DNA from: Candidatus Nitrosopumilus limneticus
GTDB taxonomy: Archaea; Thermoproteota; Nitrososphaeria; Nitrososphaerales; Nitrosopumilaceae
DNA length: 64,000 bases
Assembly (NCBI GenBank): GCA_022117465.1
Contig: JAHCGZ010000001.1
Coordinates: 62,001-126,000, forward strand
Direction: 5' to 3'
Shown: piece after piece, positions 6,946 to 14,539 of the stretch
Position numbering within the stretch: position 1 is the first letter of the stretch
Layout: each line of letters opens with the position of its first letter
Position numbers and translations under genes: made by a program
Notes under the pieces: generated by a model
Told to the model about the DNA's origin: nothing
The model's database searches: none
Seen by the model: the letters and a program-made list of their open reading frames with translations, nothing else

Positions 6946-7221
6946 ATGTCAAATAAGGTCAAATGCGCACACATTCTAGTTGAAAAACAAAGTCAAGCTA
7001 TAGAAATATTAAAAGAAATCCAAAATGGGAAAAAATTTGGTACAGCTGCCAAAGAAATTTCCACATGTCCAAGTAGTAAAAAGGAAGGAGATCTTGGATA
7101 CTTTACAAAAGGGATGATGGTAAAAGAATTTGAAGATGTTGCATTTATGTTACAAGTGGGAGAAATATCTCAACCAGTAAAAACACAATTTGGATATCAT
7201 ATCATTAAGAGATTAGGATAA
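6946..7221 (+). CDS. parvulin-type peptidyl-prolyl isomerase (PpiC)
   Basis: A 91-residue single-domain parvulin. The family pattern is complete: CAHILVEKQSQA at the start, GKKFGTAAKEIS, the S-x-x-x-G-D-L-G-Y-F signature, and PVKTQFGYHIIKRLG at the end. Parvulins catalyse cis-trans isomerisation of X-Pro bonds during folding. There is no signal peptide, so it is cytosolic, as known for thaumarchaeal parvulins (for example from Cenarchaeum). Start ATG at 6946. A hypothetical gene follows 12 bp later. Confidence 0.95.
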   Translation: MSNKVKCAHILVEKQSQAIEILKEIQNGKKFGTAAKEISTCPSSKKEGDLGYFTKGMMVKEFEDVAFMLQVGEISQPVKTQFGYHIIKRLG

Positions 7222-7233
7222 AAAATAGATATA

Positions 7234-7509
7234 ATGACAGTATTAAGTCAAAATACATTAAACGAAATTCTAGAATATTTGGAAAAATCAATTAATAAAT
7301 TGGCTGTAGATGGAATAGACAATCTAGAAATCGAAGGAGGGTTACAAGGAATAAAAAATTTTCTAGAAAATCAATTTGACATACGTTTAGAAAATTTGTT
7401 AATTTCAAAAAATAGTAGCATTCATCATTTAGAATCAGGAATGAAAAATACCATAATACAAAAAAAACATAAAATTATAGAAAATATTTTAAAACAATTC
7501 AATAATTAA
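7234..7509 (+). CDS. hypothetical helical protein downstream of parvulin
   Basis: A 91-residue, almost entirely helical protein (NTLNEILEYLEKSINKL, KNFLENQFDIRLENLL, IIQKKHKIIENILKQF). No domain was recognised. It begins 12 bp after the parvulin stop, so it is probably co-transcribed, and its end overlaps the convergent helicase gene by 4 bp. Confidence 0.6.
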   Translation: MTVLSQNTLNEILEYLEKSINKLAVDGIDNLEIEGGLQGIKNFLENQFDIRLENLLISKNSSIHHLESGMKNTIIQKKHKIIENILKQFNN

Positions 7510-9011
7510 ATAAAAGCATCCAACCCACTTTTTACTAAGGGATTTTTATTTTTCTCCAAGACTGTAGTCATTTTTGAACCCATAGATTTTGCAGCAGAAA
7601 TTTTTCTCTTACCAATCCAATAATACGTTTCATCGATGGTATCTTTAGCAATTAATATAACTAATTTACCAGTATCTTTTCTTCCAGTTCTACCTCTTCT
7701 TTGAACAAATCGTATTGAGCTTGGAACATTATCATAAAATATTACTTGATTTACTTCTGCAATGTCCAATCCCTCTTCACCGACACGAGTTGCAACCAGA
7801 ACCTGAAATTCACCATCTCTAAATTTTTGTACTACCTCAATCTGTTTTTTTTGTTTTAATCCAGTTTCACCTGCTTTTCCAATTAAAATTCCTGCAGGTA
7901 TGTTCATTTGAATAAGTTGTTTGTAAATCATATCTACAGAGTCACGATAACTAGTAAAAATCAAGGCTTTACCTGGAACAGATTTCAAAATCTCTTTTAA
8001 TTTTAGAATTTTTGAATGTTCTATTCCATTAGATTGTGCTTTTTTTGCAAGAGCCAATGCCTGAGTAAAGTTAGGATCAGTTTCAAAGAGATCCTTTCCA
8101 CCCACACCTTTTTTTTCTTGTGCCCGTTTACAAAATTGTAAAAAAGGAGTAATGCCATGAACTTCAAGAATATTTAGAGCATAATGAATTCGAATTCCAG
8201 AAAACAATGGTTTTGCAGATTTTCTACTTTTAGATAACACAAAGGGTCTCAAGCGCAGTAATGCAGAAAGTGATTGTTGATTATTCAAAGGTAATCCATT
8301 TTTTTCAAGTATATCATATCTTTCATCCAATGCAGATTTCAATAATTTTTGAATAGATTTTAATTCTGGAGGAAGTTCAACATTAATCCATTCAGTATTA
8401 GTTTCTTGTATGTATGGTTTTACATCAGGACTACTTTCATTTCTCTCAGCTACACTTGAAATTCGTAATCTTGTTAAAATTTCAGTAGCCTTTTCTTGTT
8501 CACTAGGTAAAGTTGCAGTCATTCCTAAAAGACGAGTAGATGAATTTTTAAAATGTTCAGCTATACTAGAGTAAGCATAGTCCCCAGTGGTTCTATGAAC
8601 TTCATCAAAAATTACAAGACTGAATTGATTAGACTTGACAATATTATTACCCATGTCATTTCTAGCCACTTCAGGAGTTGCACAAATTATACGACTATTC
8701 CAAAGATCCTTTCGTTTTTCAACTGAATCTTCACCTGTAATCAATACAATATCATCAAAAGTTAAATTTTTTTGTAGAAAATCAAAATGCTGATTAACTA
8801 AAACTCGAGTAGGTGCCAAAAACAAAATTGTTCCAAAGTCCTTTAATAGATATTCTGAAATTACATGTAACGCAATAGTTGTTTTCCCAAGACCAGTAGG
8901 TAAAACAACAATACAGTTTTCATTAATTGCCTGAGCAGCAAGATTAATTTGATAATCTCGTTTTTCAACAGAGTTTTTTTGTATGAATTTTTTATCAATA
9001 TATTCAGTCAA
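7506..9011 (-). CDS. hef: Hef-type DEAH helicase
   Basis: A 501-residue superfamily 2 helicase of the Hef/FANCM/MPH1 group, which remodels stalled forks and branched DNA. Motif I is PTGLGKT at 38-44, motif II DEVH at 136-139, motif III TAT at 165-167. The second RecA domain has IFTSYRDS, VATRVGEEGLDI and QRRGRTGR. A helical insertion (about 200-340) between the RecA domains is typical of the group. The ERCC4-type nuclease domain found in euryarchaeal Hef is absent; the protein ends shortly after the helicase core. Its last 4 bp overlap the convergent hypothetical gene. Confidence 0.9.
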   Translation of the reverse strand: MTEYIDKKFIQKNSVEKRDYQINLAAQAINENCIVVLPTGLGKTTIALHVISEYLLKDFGTILFLAPTRVLVNQHFDFLQKNLTFDDIVLITGEDSVEKRKDLWNSRIICATPEVARNDMGNNIVKSNQFSLVIFDEVHRTTGDYAYSSIAEHFKNSSTRLLGMTATLPSEQEKATEILTRLRISSVAERNESSPDVKPYIQETNTEWINVELPPELKSIQKLLKSALDERYDILEKNGLPLNNQQSLSALLRLRPFVLSKSRKSAKPLFSGIRIHYALNILEVHGITPFLQFCKRAQEKKGVGGKDLFETDPNFTQALALAKKAQSNGIEHSKILKLKEILKSVPGKALIFTSYRDSVDMIYKQLIQMNIPAGILIGKAGETGLKQKKQIEVVQKFRDGEFQVLVATRVGEEGLDIAEVNQVIFYDNVPSSIRFVQRRGRTGRKDTGKLVILIAKDTIDETYYWIGKRKISAAKSMGSKMTTVLEKNKNPLVKSGLDAFI

Positions 9012-9172
9012 AGGATAAAGAGAAGTTAGAATTTAGGAATTTTATGTTTTGTGTGTAAAAAATACTATGAACAGATCAATAATTAATTAAAAACTCCTAG
9101 GCATAGAATTAGAGAATTTTTGTGGTAATAACAACAAGATAAGTTTAGATAATTAGAAATTAAAAATGCATC

Positions 9173-9247
9173 ATGATTTCCAAGAGCCTGATATTGGGAA
9201 TAACTGCAATAATAGTGGGTGCGATGTTACTTGTTATTACAAGTTAG
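9173..9247 (+). CDS. 24-residue single-helix membrane peptide (putative)
   Basis: A very short ORF, ATG to TAG, encoding a basic start (MISKS) and one strongly hydrophobic helix (LILGITAIIVGAMLLVIT). One-helix peptides of this size are common in thaumarchaeal genomes. Support is limited to the clean hydrophobic pattern and its place in an otherwise empty stretch. Confidence 0.35.
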   Translation: MISKSLILGITAIIVGAMLLVITS

Positions 9248-9264
9248 AAACTAAATCAAAATAA

Positions 9265-9375
9265 TTATTTTAAAACTGTCAAAATTGCACCAGCTATAAT
9301 GCCACCAAGTACAAGAAGAAGCATACTTTTTCCAGAAAATACAGAATCAGTGTATTTACTCCAAGTACCAGTCAT
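9265..9375 (-). CDS. 36-residue single-helix membrane protein
   Basis: A short ORF (ATG at 9375, TAA at 9265). A polar amino-terminal part (MTGTWSKYTDSVFSGKS) is followed by a helix with GG and GAG packing motifs (MLLLVLGGIIAGAILTVL). The amphipathic start and clean membrane helix look like a real subunit-type miniprotein, but the function is unknown. It lies tail to tail with the 24-residue peptide. Confidence 0.5.
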   Translation of the reverse strand: MTGTWSKYTDSVFSGKSMLLLVLGGIIAGAILTVLK

Positions 9376-9474
9376 GATTTGTAAATAATAATTCAATTGA
9401 TTAAGTTTGTGTATAACATAAGAAATTCTCAAAATATGACGTGATACAAATAGAAGTGAAAATAGAGAAAAATC

Positions 9475-9711
9475 ATGCCATTGTTGTGTAAGGTGTGTAA
9501 TGCAAGAAGATTCCCCATTGCATTTCCAGAACTAAGAGATGCACTATGGCTTTGTGAAAAATGTAAAAATTTTGTAAACATTAAGGATGAATTTGTTAGA
9601 GAATGGACTGAAGAAGAAATTAAACAAACTAAATTGAAATTGGAGAGTTTCAATAACGATATAACTATAGGAAAAACACCACAAATTAAAAGACGTGGCG
9701 GGGTAAATTAG
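9475..9711 (+). CDS. small zinc-binding protein
   Basis: A 78-residue protein with two Cys pairs, C5-K-V-C8 and C27-E-K-C30, forming a probable zinc ribbon, followed by a charged helix (FVREWTEEEIKQTKLKLESF) and a basic tail (IKRRGGVN). Start ATG at 9475. No specific function can be assigned. Confidence 0.65.
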   Translation: MPLLCKVCNARRFPIAFPELRDALWLCEKCKNFVNIKDEFVREWTEEEIKQTKLKLESFNNDITIGKTPQIKRRGGVN

Positions 9712-9753
9712 AAAATATATTGAAATAAATAATTTAACGTTTTTGGTGTTACC

Positions 9754-9948
9754 ATGGTTGTTCTAAATAAAAAAAATATAATTAGAAATATTATGCTTGT
9801 AATTGGCATCATATTTGCAATAGTTTTCAGTATTTCACTAATTAATGATTTAGAATTAGAAACTATTACACAGTGGACAGTGATTGTCATCATATTTTAT
9901 GATTCATTTCCTAATTATTGGAGTAGCACTCAGGATTACTCAAAATAG
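9754..9948 (+). CDS. small membrane protein, possibly frameshifted
   Basis: As read, 64 residues with one clear membrane helix (IMLVIGIIFAIVFSISLI) and a second that starts at TVIVIIF and then turns polar (YDSFPNYW). Removing one T from the run TTTT at about 9897-9900 makes the second helix continue as FMIHFLIIGVALRITQ and end at a TGA at 9962-9964. This suggests a one-base indel, whether real or from sequencing. The function is unknown. Confidence 0.45.
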   Translation: MVVLNKKNIIRNIMLVIGIIFAIVFSISLINDLELETITQWTVIVIIFYDSFPNYWSSTQDYSK

Positions 9949-9951
9949 TGC

Positions 9952-10113
9952 TCAAATGTCTTGACCAGTAATTACCCATTCAAGTGTACGAAGTGCACCC
10001 TGATAATATTTCATGGCTGCATCAGGATCAGGTAATGTTGAAACATTAGTCAATCTCTGTTCAATATCCTTTCTAAATACCTCAATTTCTTTTTCAGTTT
10101 TCATAAAGTTCAT
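9952..10113 (-). CDS. small hypothetical protein
   Basis: About 53 residues starting at ATG 10113 (MNFMKTEKEIEVF...). It is helical and charged: a KDIEQRL helix, then a DPDAAMKYYQGALRTLEWV helix. A longer reading to 10173 would overlap the divergent membrane-protein gene and is less likely. No family was recognised. Confidence 0.55.
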   Translation of the reverse strand: MNFMKTEKEIEVFRKDIEQRLTNVSTLPDPDAAMKYYQGALRTLEWVITGQDI

Positions 10114-10148
10114 ATTAATTTTTAAAGTATAAATCAATTGTTCATAAT

Positions 10149-10364
10149 ATGTCAATTCCTTGCAAATTACCAATTTTAAAAAATATTAGTTATCTTAGCG
10201 GAGCAATGTTTGCATTTTCATTGTTTATTCCGATGATTTCTAAGACACCATCAGAAATGGATACAAGCACATTAACAATTTTATCATTAACTGGAATGAT
10301 TATTTCATTTGCAATAGGAATGAGAATTAGAAAAAAATTAGCAAAAAAAAGTAGAAAATTCTAA
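10149..10364 (+). CDS. small two-helix membrane protein
   Basis: A 71-residue protein with two predicted membrane helices (about 14-31 and 42-58) and a strongly basic C-terminal tail (RIRKKLAKKSRKF), which places the tail in the cytoplasm. Function unknown. It is followed 46 bp later by dCMP deaminase. Confidence 0.55.
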   Translation: MSIPCKLPILKNISYLSGAMFAFSLFIPMISKTPSEMDTSTLTILSLTGMIISFAIGMRIRKKLAKKSRKF

Positions 10365-10410
10365 AGTTACTATTGATCGCAAAAAAAATTTTGATTATCG
10401 AGAGCCATAT

Positions 10411-10959
10411 ATGGAACAGACAGACACACTTGCTATGAGTGATTCATTTGAAAGACCAAGTTGGGATGAATATTTTATGCTACAAGCAGAATTAGCAAAA
10501 TTAAGATCTAATTGTATTACTAGGCAAGTTGGTGCAGTAATTGTTAGAGACCACAGACAACTAGCAACAGGGTACAATGGAACTCCGCCAGGAATAAAAA
10601 ATTGTTTTGAAGGCGGATGTAAAAGATGTCAAGATAGAATGGAAGGAAAAATTGAATCAGGAGCAGCACTAGACCGGTGTTTATGTAATCATGCAGAAGC
10701 TAATGCAATAATGCATTGTGCAATTTTAGGGATAGAAGCTGGAGTAAAAGGTGCTATTTTGTATACAACGTTTGTTCCATGCCTTGAATGTACTAAAATG
10801 GCAATTACAATTGGAATTAAGAAATTTGTTTGTTTAGATAAATATCCTGAAACAGATTATGGTTTGTTAAAAGAAGCAGGTGTAGAAATAGTACATTTAG
10901 AAAAAACAAAAATAGCAAAATGGGCCAAAGAACTTTCAGACAAATATGAAAAAAAGTAA
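10411..10959 (+). CDS. dCMP deaminase family protein
   Basis: A 182-residue zinc-dependent deaminase. The catalytic motif is H94-A-E96 (CNHAEANAI) with zinc ligands C124 and C127 (PCLECTKM). Upstream, GAVIVRDHRQLATGYNG and an extra Cys cluster (C65, C70, C73, C90, C92) match the ComEB/dCMP deaminase type. It converts dCMP to dUMP, the precursor for thymidylate synthesis. ATG at 10411 is used; ATG at 10435 is an alternative. PolB follows 8 bp later, so the two are probably co-transcribed. Confidence 0.9.
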   Translation: MEQTDTLAMSDSFERPSWDEYFMLQAELAKLRSNCITRQVGAVIVRDHRQLATGYNGTPPGIKNCFEGGCKRCQDRMEGKIESGAALDRCLCNHAEANAIMHCAILGIEAGVKGAILYTTFVPCLECTKMAITIGIKKFVCLDKYPETDYGLLKEAGVEIVHLEKTKIAKWAKELSDKYEKK

Positions 10960-10967
10960 GTGATTAA

Positions 10968-13523
10968 ATGCAATCCAAAGTTTCACAAGTAGAAAAAACA
11001 AAAACAATGCTACCATCTATGCTAGTATCTGCAACATATGATGGACCAAATAAATTGGCGGTTCTAAAATTTTACGAACCAACAGAACAAAAATTATTTT
11101 TATTGAAAGATGAAACTGAACATAAACCATATTGTTTTTCAAAATTATCTCCTGACGAATTAGATTTTTTACAAGAAAGAGATGATGTGATAAAAATCGA
11201 AACAGTAAAAAAATATGATTTAATCCAAGATAAAGAAATTGAGATGTCAAAAATTATAGTGGATAATCCGCTTGTAATTGGTGGAAATAATACACAAAGC
11301 ATTAGAAATCAAATTGAAACATGGGAATCAGATATCAAATATTATGAAACTTATCTATATGACAGACAGCTGATTGTAGGAAAATATTATGAAATTACAG
11401 ATGGAGTACTCAAAACACATAATATGCAAATCTCAGATGAAGTAAAACTTGCACTAAAGAGTTTGTTGTGGGATAAAGTAGATAGTAAATGCATGACAGA
11501 TGCTGAAGAGTTTAAAGAATTTATTTCAGAGTGGGCAGATTTACTTAATCAGCCAATTCCAAAAATTAAAAGACTCAGTGTAGATATTGAAGTAGAGTTT
11601 GATCCAGGAAGATTTCCAGATCCAAAATTAGCTGAAAAAAGAATTACAGCCATAGGATTCAAAGGAACTAATGATTTTGATCAAATTTTTGTGCTCAAAA
11701 CACAAGGAACTGAGCAAGGTAATAACGAATTAAAAGAAAACATCAAAGTAACATTCTACGATTTAGATAAAGAAAAAGAAATGATTGCAGACGCATTCAA
11801 AATAATTGAAGAATTTCCATTTGTAGTGACGTACAATGGAGATGAATTTGATTTACCATATTTGTACAATAGAGCAGAAAGATTAGGAATTCAAAATGAA
11901 AATAATCCACTATACATGATGAAAGATTCTGCAACTCTAAAACATGGAGTCCATATTGATTTGTATAGAACTTTATCAAATCGCTCATTTCAAATTTATG
12001 CATTTAGTCAATCATATACAGATTTTTCATTAAACAGTGTATCAAAAGCACTTTTAGGAAAAGAAAAGATAGACTATGGAATAGATTTCAATAAATTATC
12101 ACTTTACCAAACTGCAAATTATTGTTATAATGATGCACAGTTAACTTATGAGCTTACTAGTTTCAATAGTGACCTATTGATGAACTTACTAGTAATCATT
12201 GCAAGAATTGGAAGAATGCCAATTGACGATATTGCTAGAATGGGAGTTTCACAATGGATTAGAAGTTTGTTATATTATGAACATAGGAAAAGAAACGCAC
12301 TCATTCCAAAAAGGGATGAATTAGAAAAAAGAACTGAGGGAGTAATGTCAGATGCAGTAATTAAAGATAAAAAATATCGAGGAGGATTAGTTGTTGAACC
12401 AAAAGAGGGTATACATTTCAAAGTTGTCGTAATGGATTTTGCAAGTCTGTATCCAAGTATAATAAAAATTAGAAACCTATCTTATGAAACAGTTAGATGT
12501 CCCCATCAAGAATGTAAAAAAAATACAGTTCCTCAAACAAACCACTGGACATGTTCTAAAAAAAATGGATTGACGGCTTTAATCATCGGTTCATTAAGGG
12601 ATCTTAGAGTAAATTATTACAAAAGTCTCTCGAAAAAAGAGACGTTAACAGACGAAGAAAAACAACAGTATACTGTAGTTAGTCAAGCACTCAAAGTAAT
12701 TTTAAATGCCAGTTATGGGGTAATGGGTGCAGAAATATTTCCACTATACTTTTTGCCTGCAGCAGAAGCAACAACAGCAGTTGGCAGATATACAATTTTA
12801 GAAACAATCAAAAAATGTGAAGATGCAGGAATTGAAGTTTTGTACGGGGATACTGATTCTCTGTTCGTTAAAAATCCAACTCAAGAACAAATTCAAAAAG
12901 TTATCGAGCAAGCTAAAAAGGATCATGGAGTAGATTTGGAAATCGATAAAACATACAGATATTGTGTATTAAGTAATAGAAAGAAAAATTACTTAGGTGT
13001 TACAGATTCTGGAAAAGTTGATGTTAAAGGATTAACTGGAAAGAAATCTCACACTCCAGCGTTCATTAAAAAATTATTCTATGAATTACTAGATGTTCTA
13101 TCAGTAGTTCAAACAACAGAAGATTTTGTAAAAGCAAAAAAAGAAATTTCTGAAAAAATTGCAGCATGTGGTAAAAAAGTGGAAGGAAAAGAAATTCCAC
13201 TAGAGGATTTGACATTTAATGTAATGCTAAGCAAATCACCATCAGAATACACAAAAACAATACCTCAGCACATTAGAGCAGCTAAACAATTGGAAGGAAT
13301 AAGAGAAATAAAAAAAGGAGATAAAATATCATTCATTAAAACATTAAACAAACCAGGAGTAAAACCAGTAGAATTAGCAAAAAAAGAAGAAATTGATTCT
13401 AAAAAATATATGGAATTTTTAGAAGCAACACTTGAACAAATTACTTCGTCAATGGATTTGGATTTCGATACAATTTTAAGAAAACCAAAACAAACAGGTT
13501 TAGACGAATTCTTTTGGAGTTAA
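10968..13523 (+). CDS. polB: replicative family-B DNA polymerase
   Basis: An 851-residue B-family polymerase with proofreading exonuclease. Exo I is D206-I-E208 (SVDIEVEF), Exo II contains FVVTYNGDEFDLPYL and Exo III YCYNDAQLTYEL. Polymerase motif A is DFASLYPSI (490-498), motif B KVILNASYG (576-584), motif C YGDTDS (626-631). A Cys quartet in the palm/fingers region (CPHQEC, then WTCSKK) may bind metal. The C terminus ends GLDEFFW, a PIP-like PCNA-binding motif. No intein is present. It is likely the main or repair PolB of the organism, which also normally has PolD. Confidence 0.96.
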   Translation: MQSKVSQVEKTKTMLPSMLVSATYDGPNKLAVLKFYEPTEQKLFLLKDETEHKPYCFSKLSPDELDFLQERDDVIKIETVKKYDLIQDKEIEMSKIIVDNPLVIGGNNTQSIRNQIETWESDIKYYETYLYDRQLIVGKYYEITDGVLKTHNMQISDEVKLALKSLLWDKVDSKCMTDAEEFKEFISEWADLLNQPIPKIKRLSVDIEVEFDPGRFPDPKLAEKRITAIGFKGTNDFDQIFVLKTQGTEQGNNELKENIKVTFYDLDKEKEMIADAFKIIEEFPFVVTYNGDEFDLPYLYNRAERLGIQNENNPLYMMKDSATLKHGVHIDLYRTLSNRSFQIYAFSQSYTDFSLNSVSKALLGKEKIDYGIDFNKLSLYQTANYCYNDAQLTYELTSFNSDLLMNLLVIIARIGRMPIDDIARMGVSQWIRSLLYYEHRKRNALIPKRDELEKRTEGVMSDAVIKDKKYRGGLVVEPKEGIHFKVVVMDFASLYPSIIKIRNLSYETVRCPHQECKKNTVPQTNHWTCSKKNGLTALIIGSLRDLRVNYYKSLSKKETLTDEEKQQYTVVSQALKVILNASYGVMGAEIFPLYFLPAAEATTAVGRYTILETIKKCEDAGIEVLYGDTDSLFVKNPTQEQIQKVIEQAKKDHGVDLEIDKTYRYCVLSNRKKNYLGVTDSGKVDVKGLTGKKSHTPAFIKKLFYELLDVLSVVQTTEDFVKAKKEISEKIAACGKKVEGKEIPLEDLTFNVMLSKSPSEYTKTIPQHIRAAKQLEGIREIKKGDKISFIKTLNKPGVKPVELAKKEEIDSKKYMEFLEATLEQITSSMDLDFDTILRKPKQTGLDEFFWS

Positions 13524-13527
13524 AATA

Positions 13528-13812
13528 ATGCAAGTAGATGGAACACTATTAACAATTCTTGGTGTTGCAGCAGGAGTTTTAATTCTAACAGGATGGGTAG
13601 ATCAAATTTACAAAGGTTACAAGTCAAAAAGCCTAAAAGATATGTCAAATTTTTTGATGATATTCATATCTGCAGGGGCAATATTATGGTTAATTTATGG
13701 AGTTGTTGTAGTAGATGTGTTCATTATAGGCACAAATATTGCAGCCATAATACTAATGATTATCATACTATTAATGAAAAAAAGATATGATAAAAAAATC
13801 AATGCATCATAG
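13528..13812 (+). CDS. SemiSWEET (PQ-loop) transporter
   Basis: A 94-residue protein with three membrane helices (about 6-24, 41-61, 64-84), the size of one SemiSWEET half. The first helix carries the TGWVDQIYKGYKSKSLKDMS segment, corresponding to the P/T-Q loop of the MtN3/saliva family. These proteins dimerise to move small sugars or other metabolites across the membrane. Start ATG is 4 bp after the polB stop, so it is probably read with polB, although no functional link is evident. Confidence 0.8.
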   Translation: MQVDGTLLTILGVAAGVLILTGWVDQIYKGYKSKSLKDMSNFLMIFISAGAILWLIYGVVVVDVFIIGTNIAAIILMIIILLMKKRYDKKINAS

Positions 13813-13855
13813 TTCAATGAAGAATTAAATAGAATATTGAGATGATCATAAAAAG

Positions 13856-14512
13856 ATGTTTGTAATAAATTGTAAAAACTATGATGAAATATCAGGAGAG
13901 AAAATTAAAAAATTTATAAAAATTGCTGAAAAGGTTTCTAAAAAATATAAAGTAGAAATTGCTGTATCACCACCGCAACATCTAATTGGATTAGTTTCAA
14001 ATAGTACAATTCCAATTTTTGCTCAACATGTAGATGATTCCAAAATTGGAAGCACTACAGGATTTGTAATTCCAGAATTATTAAAAAAATCTAAAGTTAG
14101 TGGATCTTTAATAAATCATAGCGAGCATAGAATTTCAAGTAAGGAAATTGAAAAACTAGTTTTAAAATTAAAAGAATTAAAAATGATTTCAATAGTATGT
14201 GTTAAAGATATTGCAGAGGTAAAGAAGTATATAAAAATAAATCCAGACTTTATTGCAATAGAACCACCAGAGTTAATTGGTTCAGGAAAAGCTGTATCTA
14301 AAGAAAAACCAGAACTCATACAAAAAGCAGCAAGCATTGTAAATAATTCACACAATAAAACAAAATTACTTTGTGGTGCAGGTATTGTTTCAGGAGAAGA
14401 TGTTTCAAAAGCAATAGAGTTGGGATCAAAAGGAATACTAGTTGCAAGTGGAATAATTAAAGCAAAAGATTGGAATAAAATAATTTCTGAATTTGCAAAG
14501 GCATTAGTTTAA
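13856..14512 (+). CDS. tpiA: triosephosphate isomerase, archaeal type
   Basis: A 218-residue TIM barrel of the short archaeal type. The N-terminal N-C-K-N-Y places the substrate-binding Asn and Lys. The electrophilic His is in INHSEHR, the catalytic Glu is in IAIEPPELIGSG, and the phosphate-binding GAGI and VASG segments are near the C terminus. It interconverts DHAP and glyceraldehyde 3-phosphate in gluconeogenesis. PPDK lies 27 bp downstream in the same direction, so two gluconeogenic enzymes are adjacent. Confidence 0.95.
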   Translation: MFVINCKNYDEISGEKIKKFIKIAEKVSKKYKVEIAVSPPQHLIGLVSNSTIPIFAQHVDDSKIGSTTGFVIPELLKKSKVSGSLINHSEHRISSKEIEKLVLKLKELKMISIVCVKDIAEVKKYIKINPDFIAIEPPELIGSGKAVSKEKPELIQKAASIVNNSHNKTKLLCGAGIVSGEDVSKAIELGSKGILVASGIIKAKDWNKIISEFAKALV

Positions 14513-14539
14513 AAAGCCAAAAAATTTACAAAATTTTGT

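Noticed and set aside
9943-9956. TAGTGCTCA near the end of the small membrane gene as a regulon site
   Set aside because: Imperfect match in a 3' region with no start codon at the right distance.
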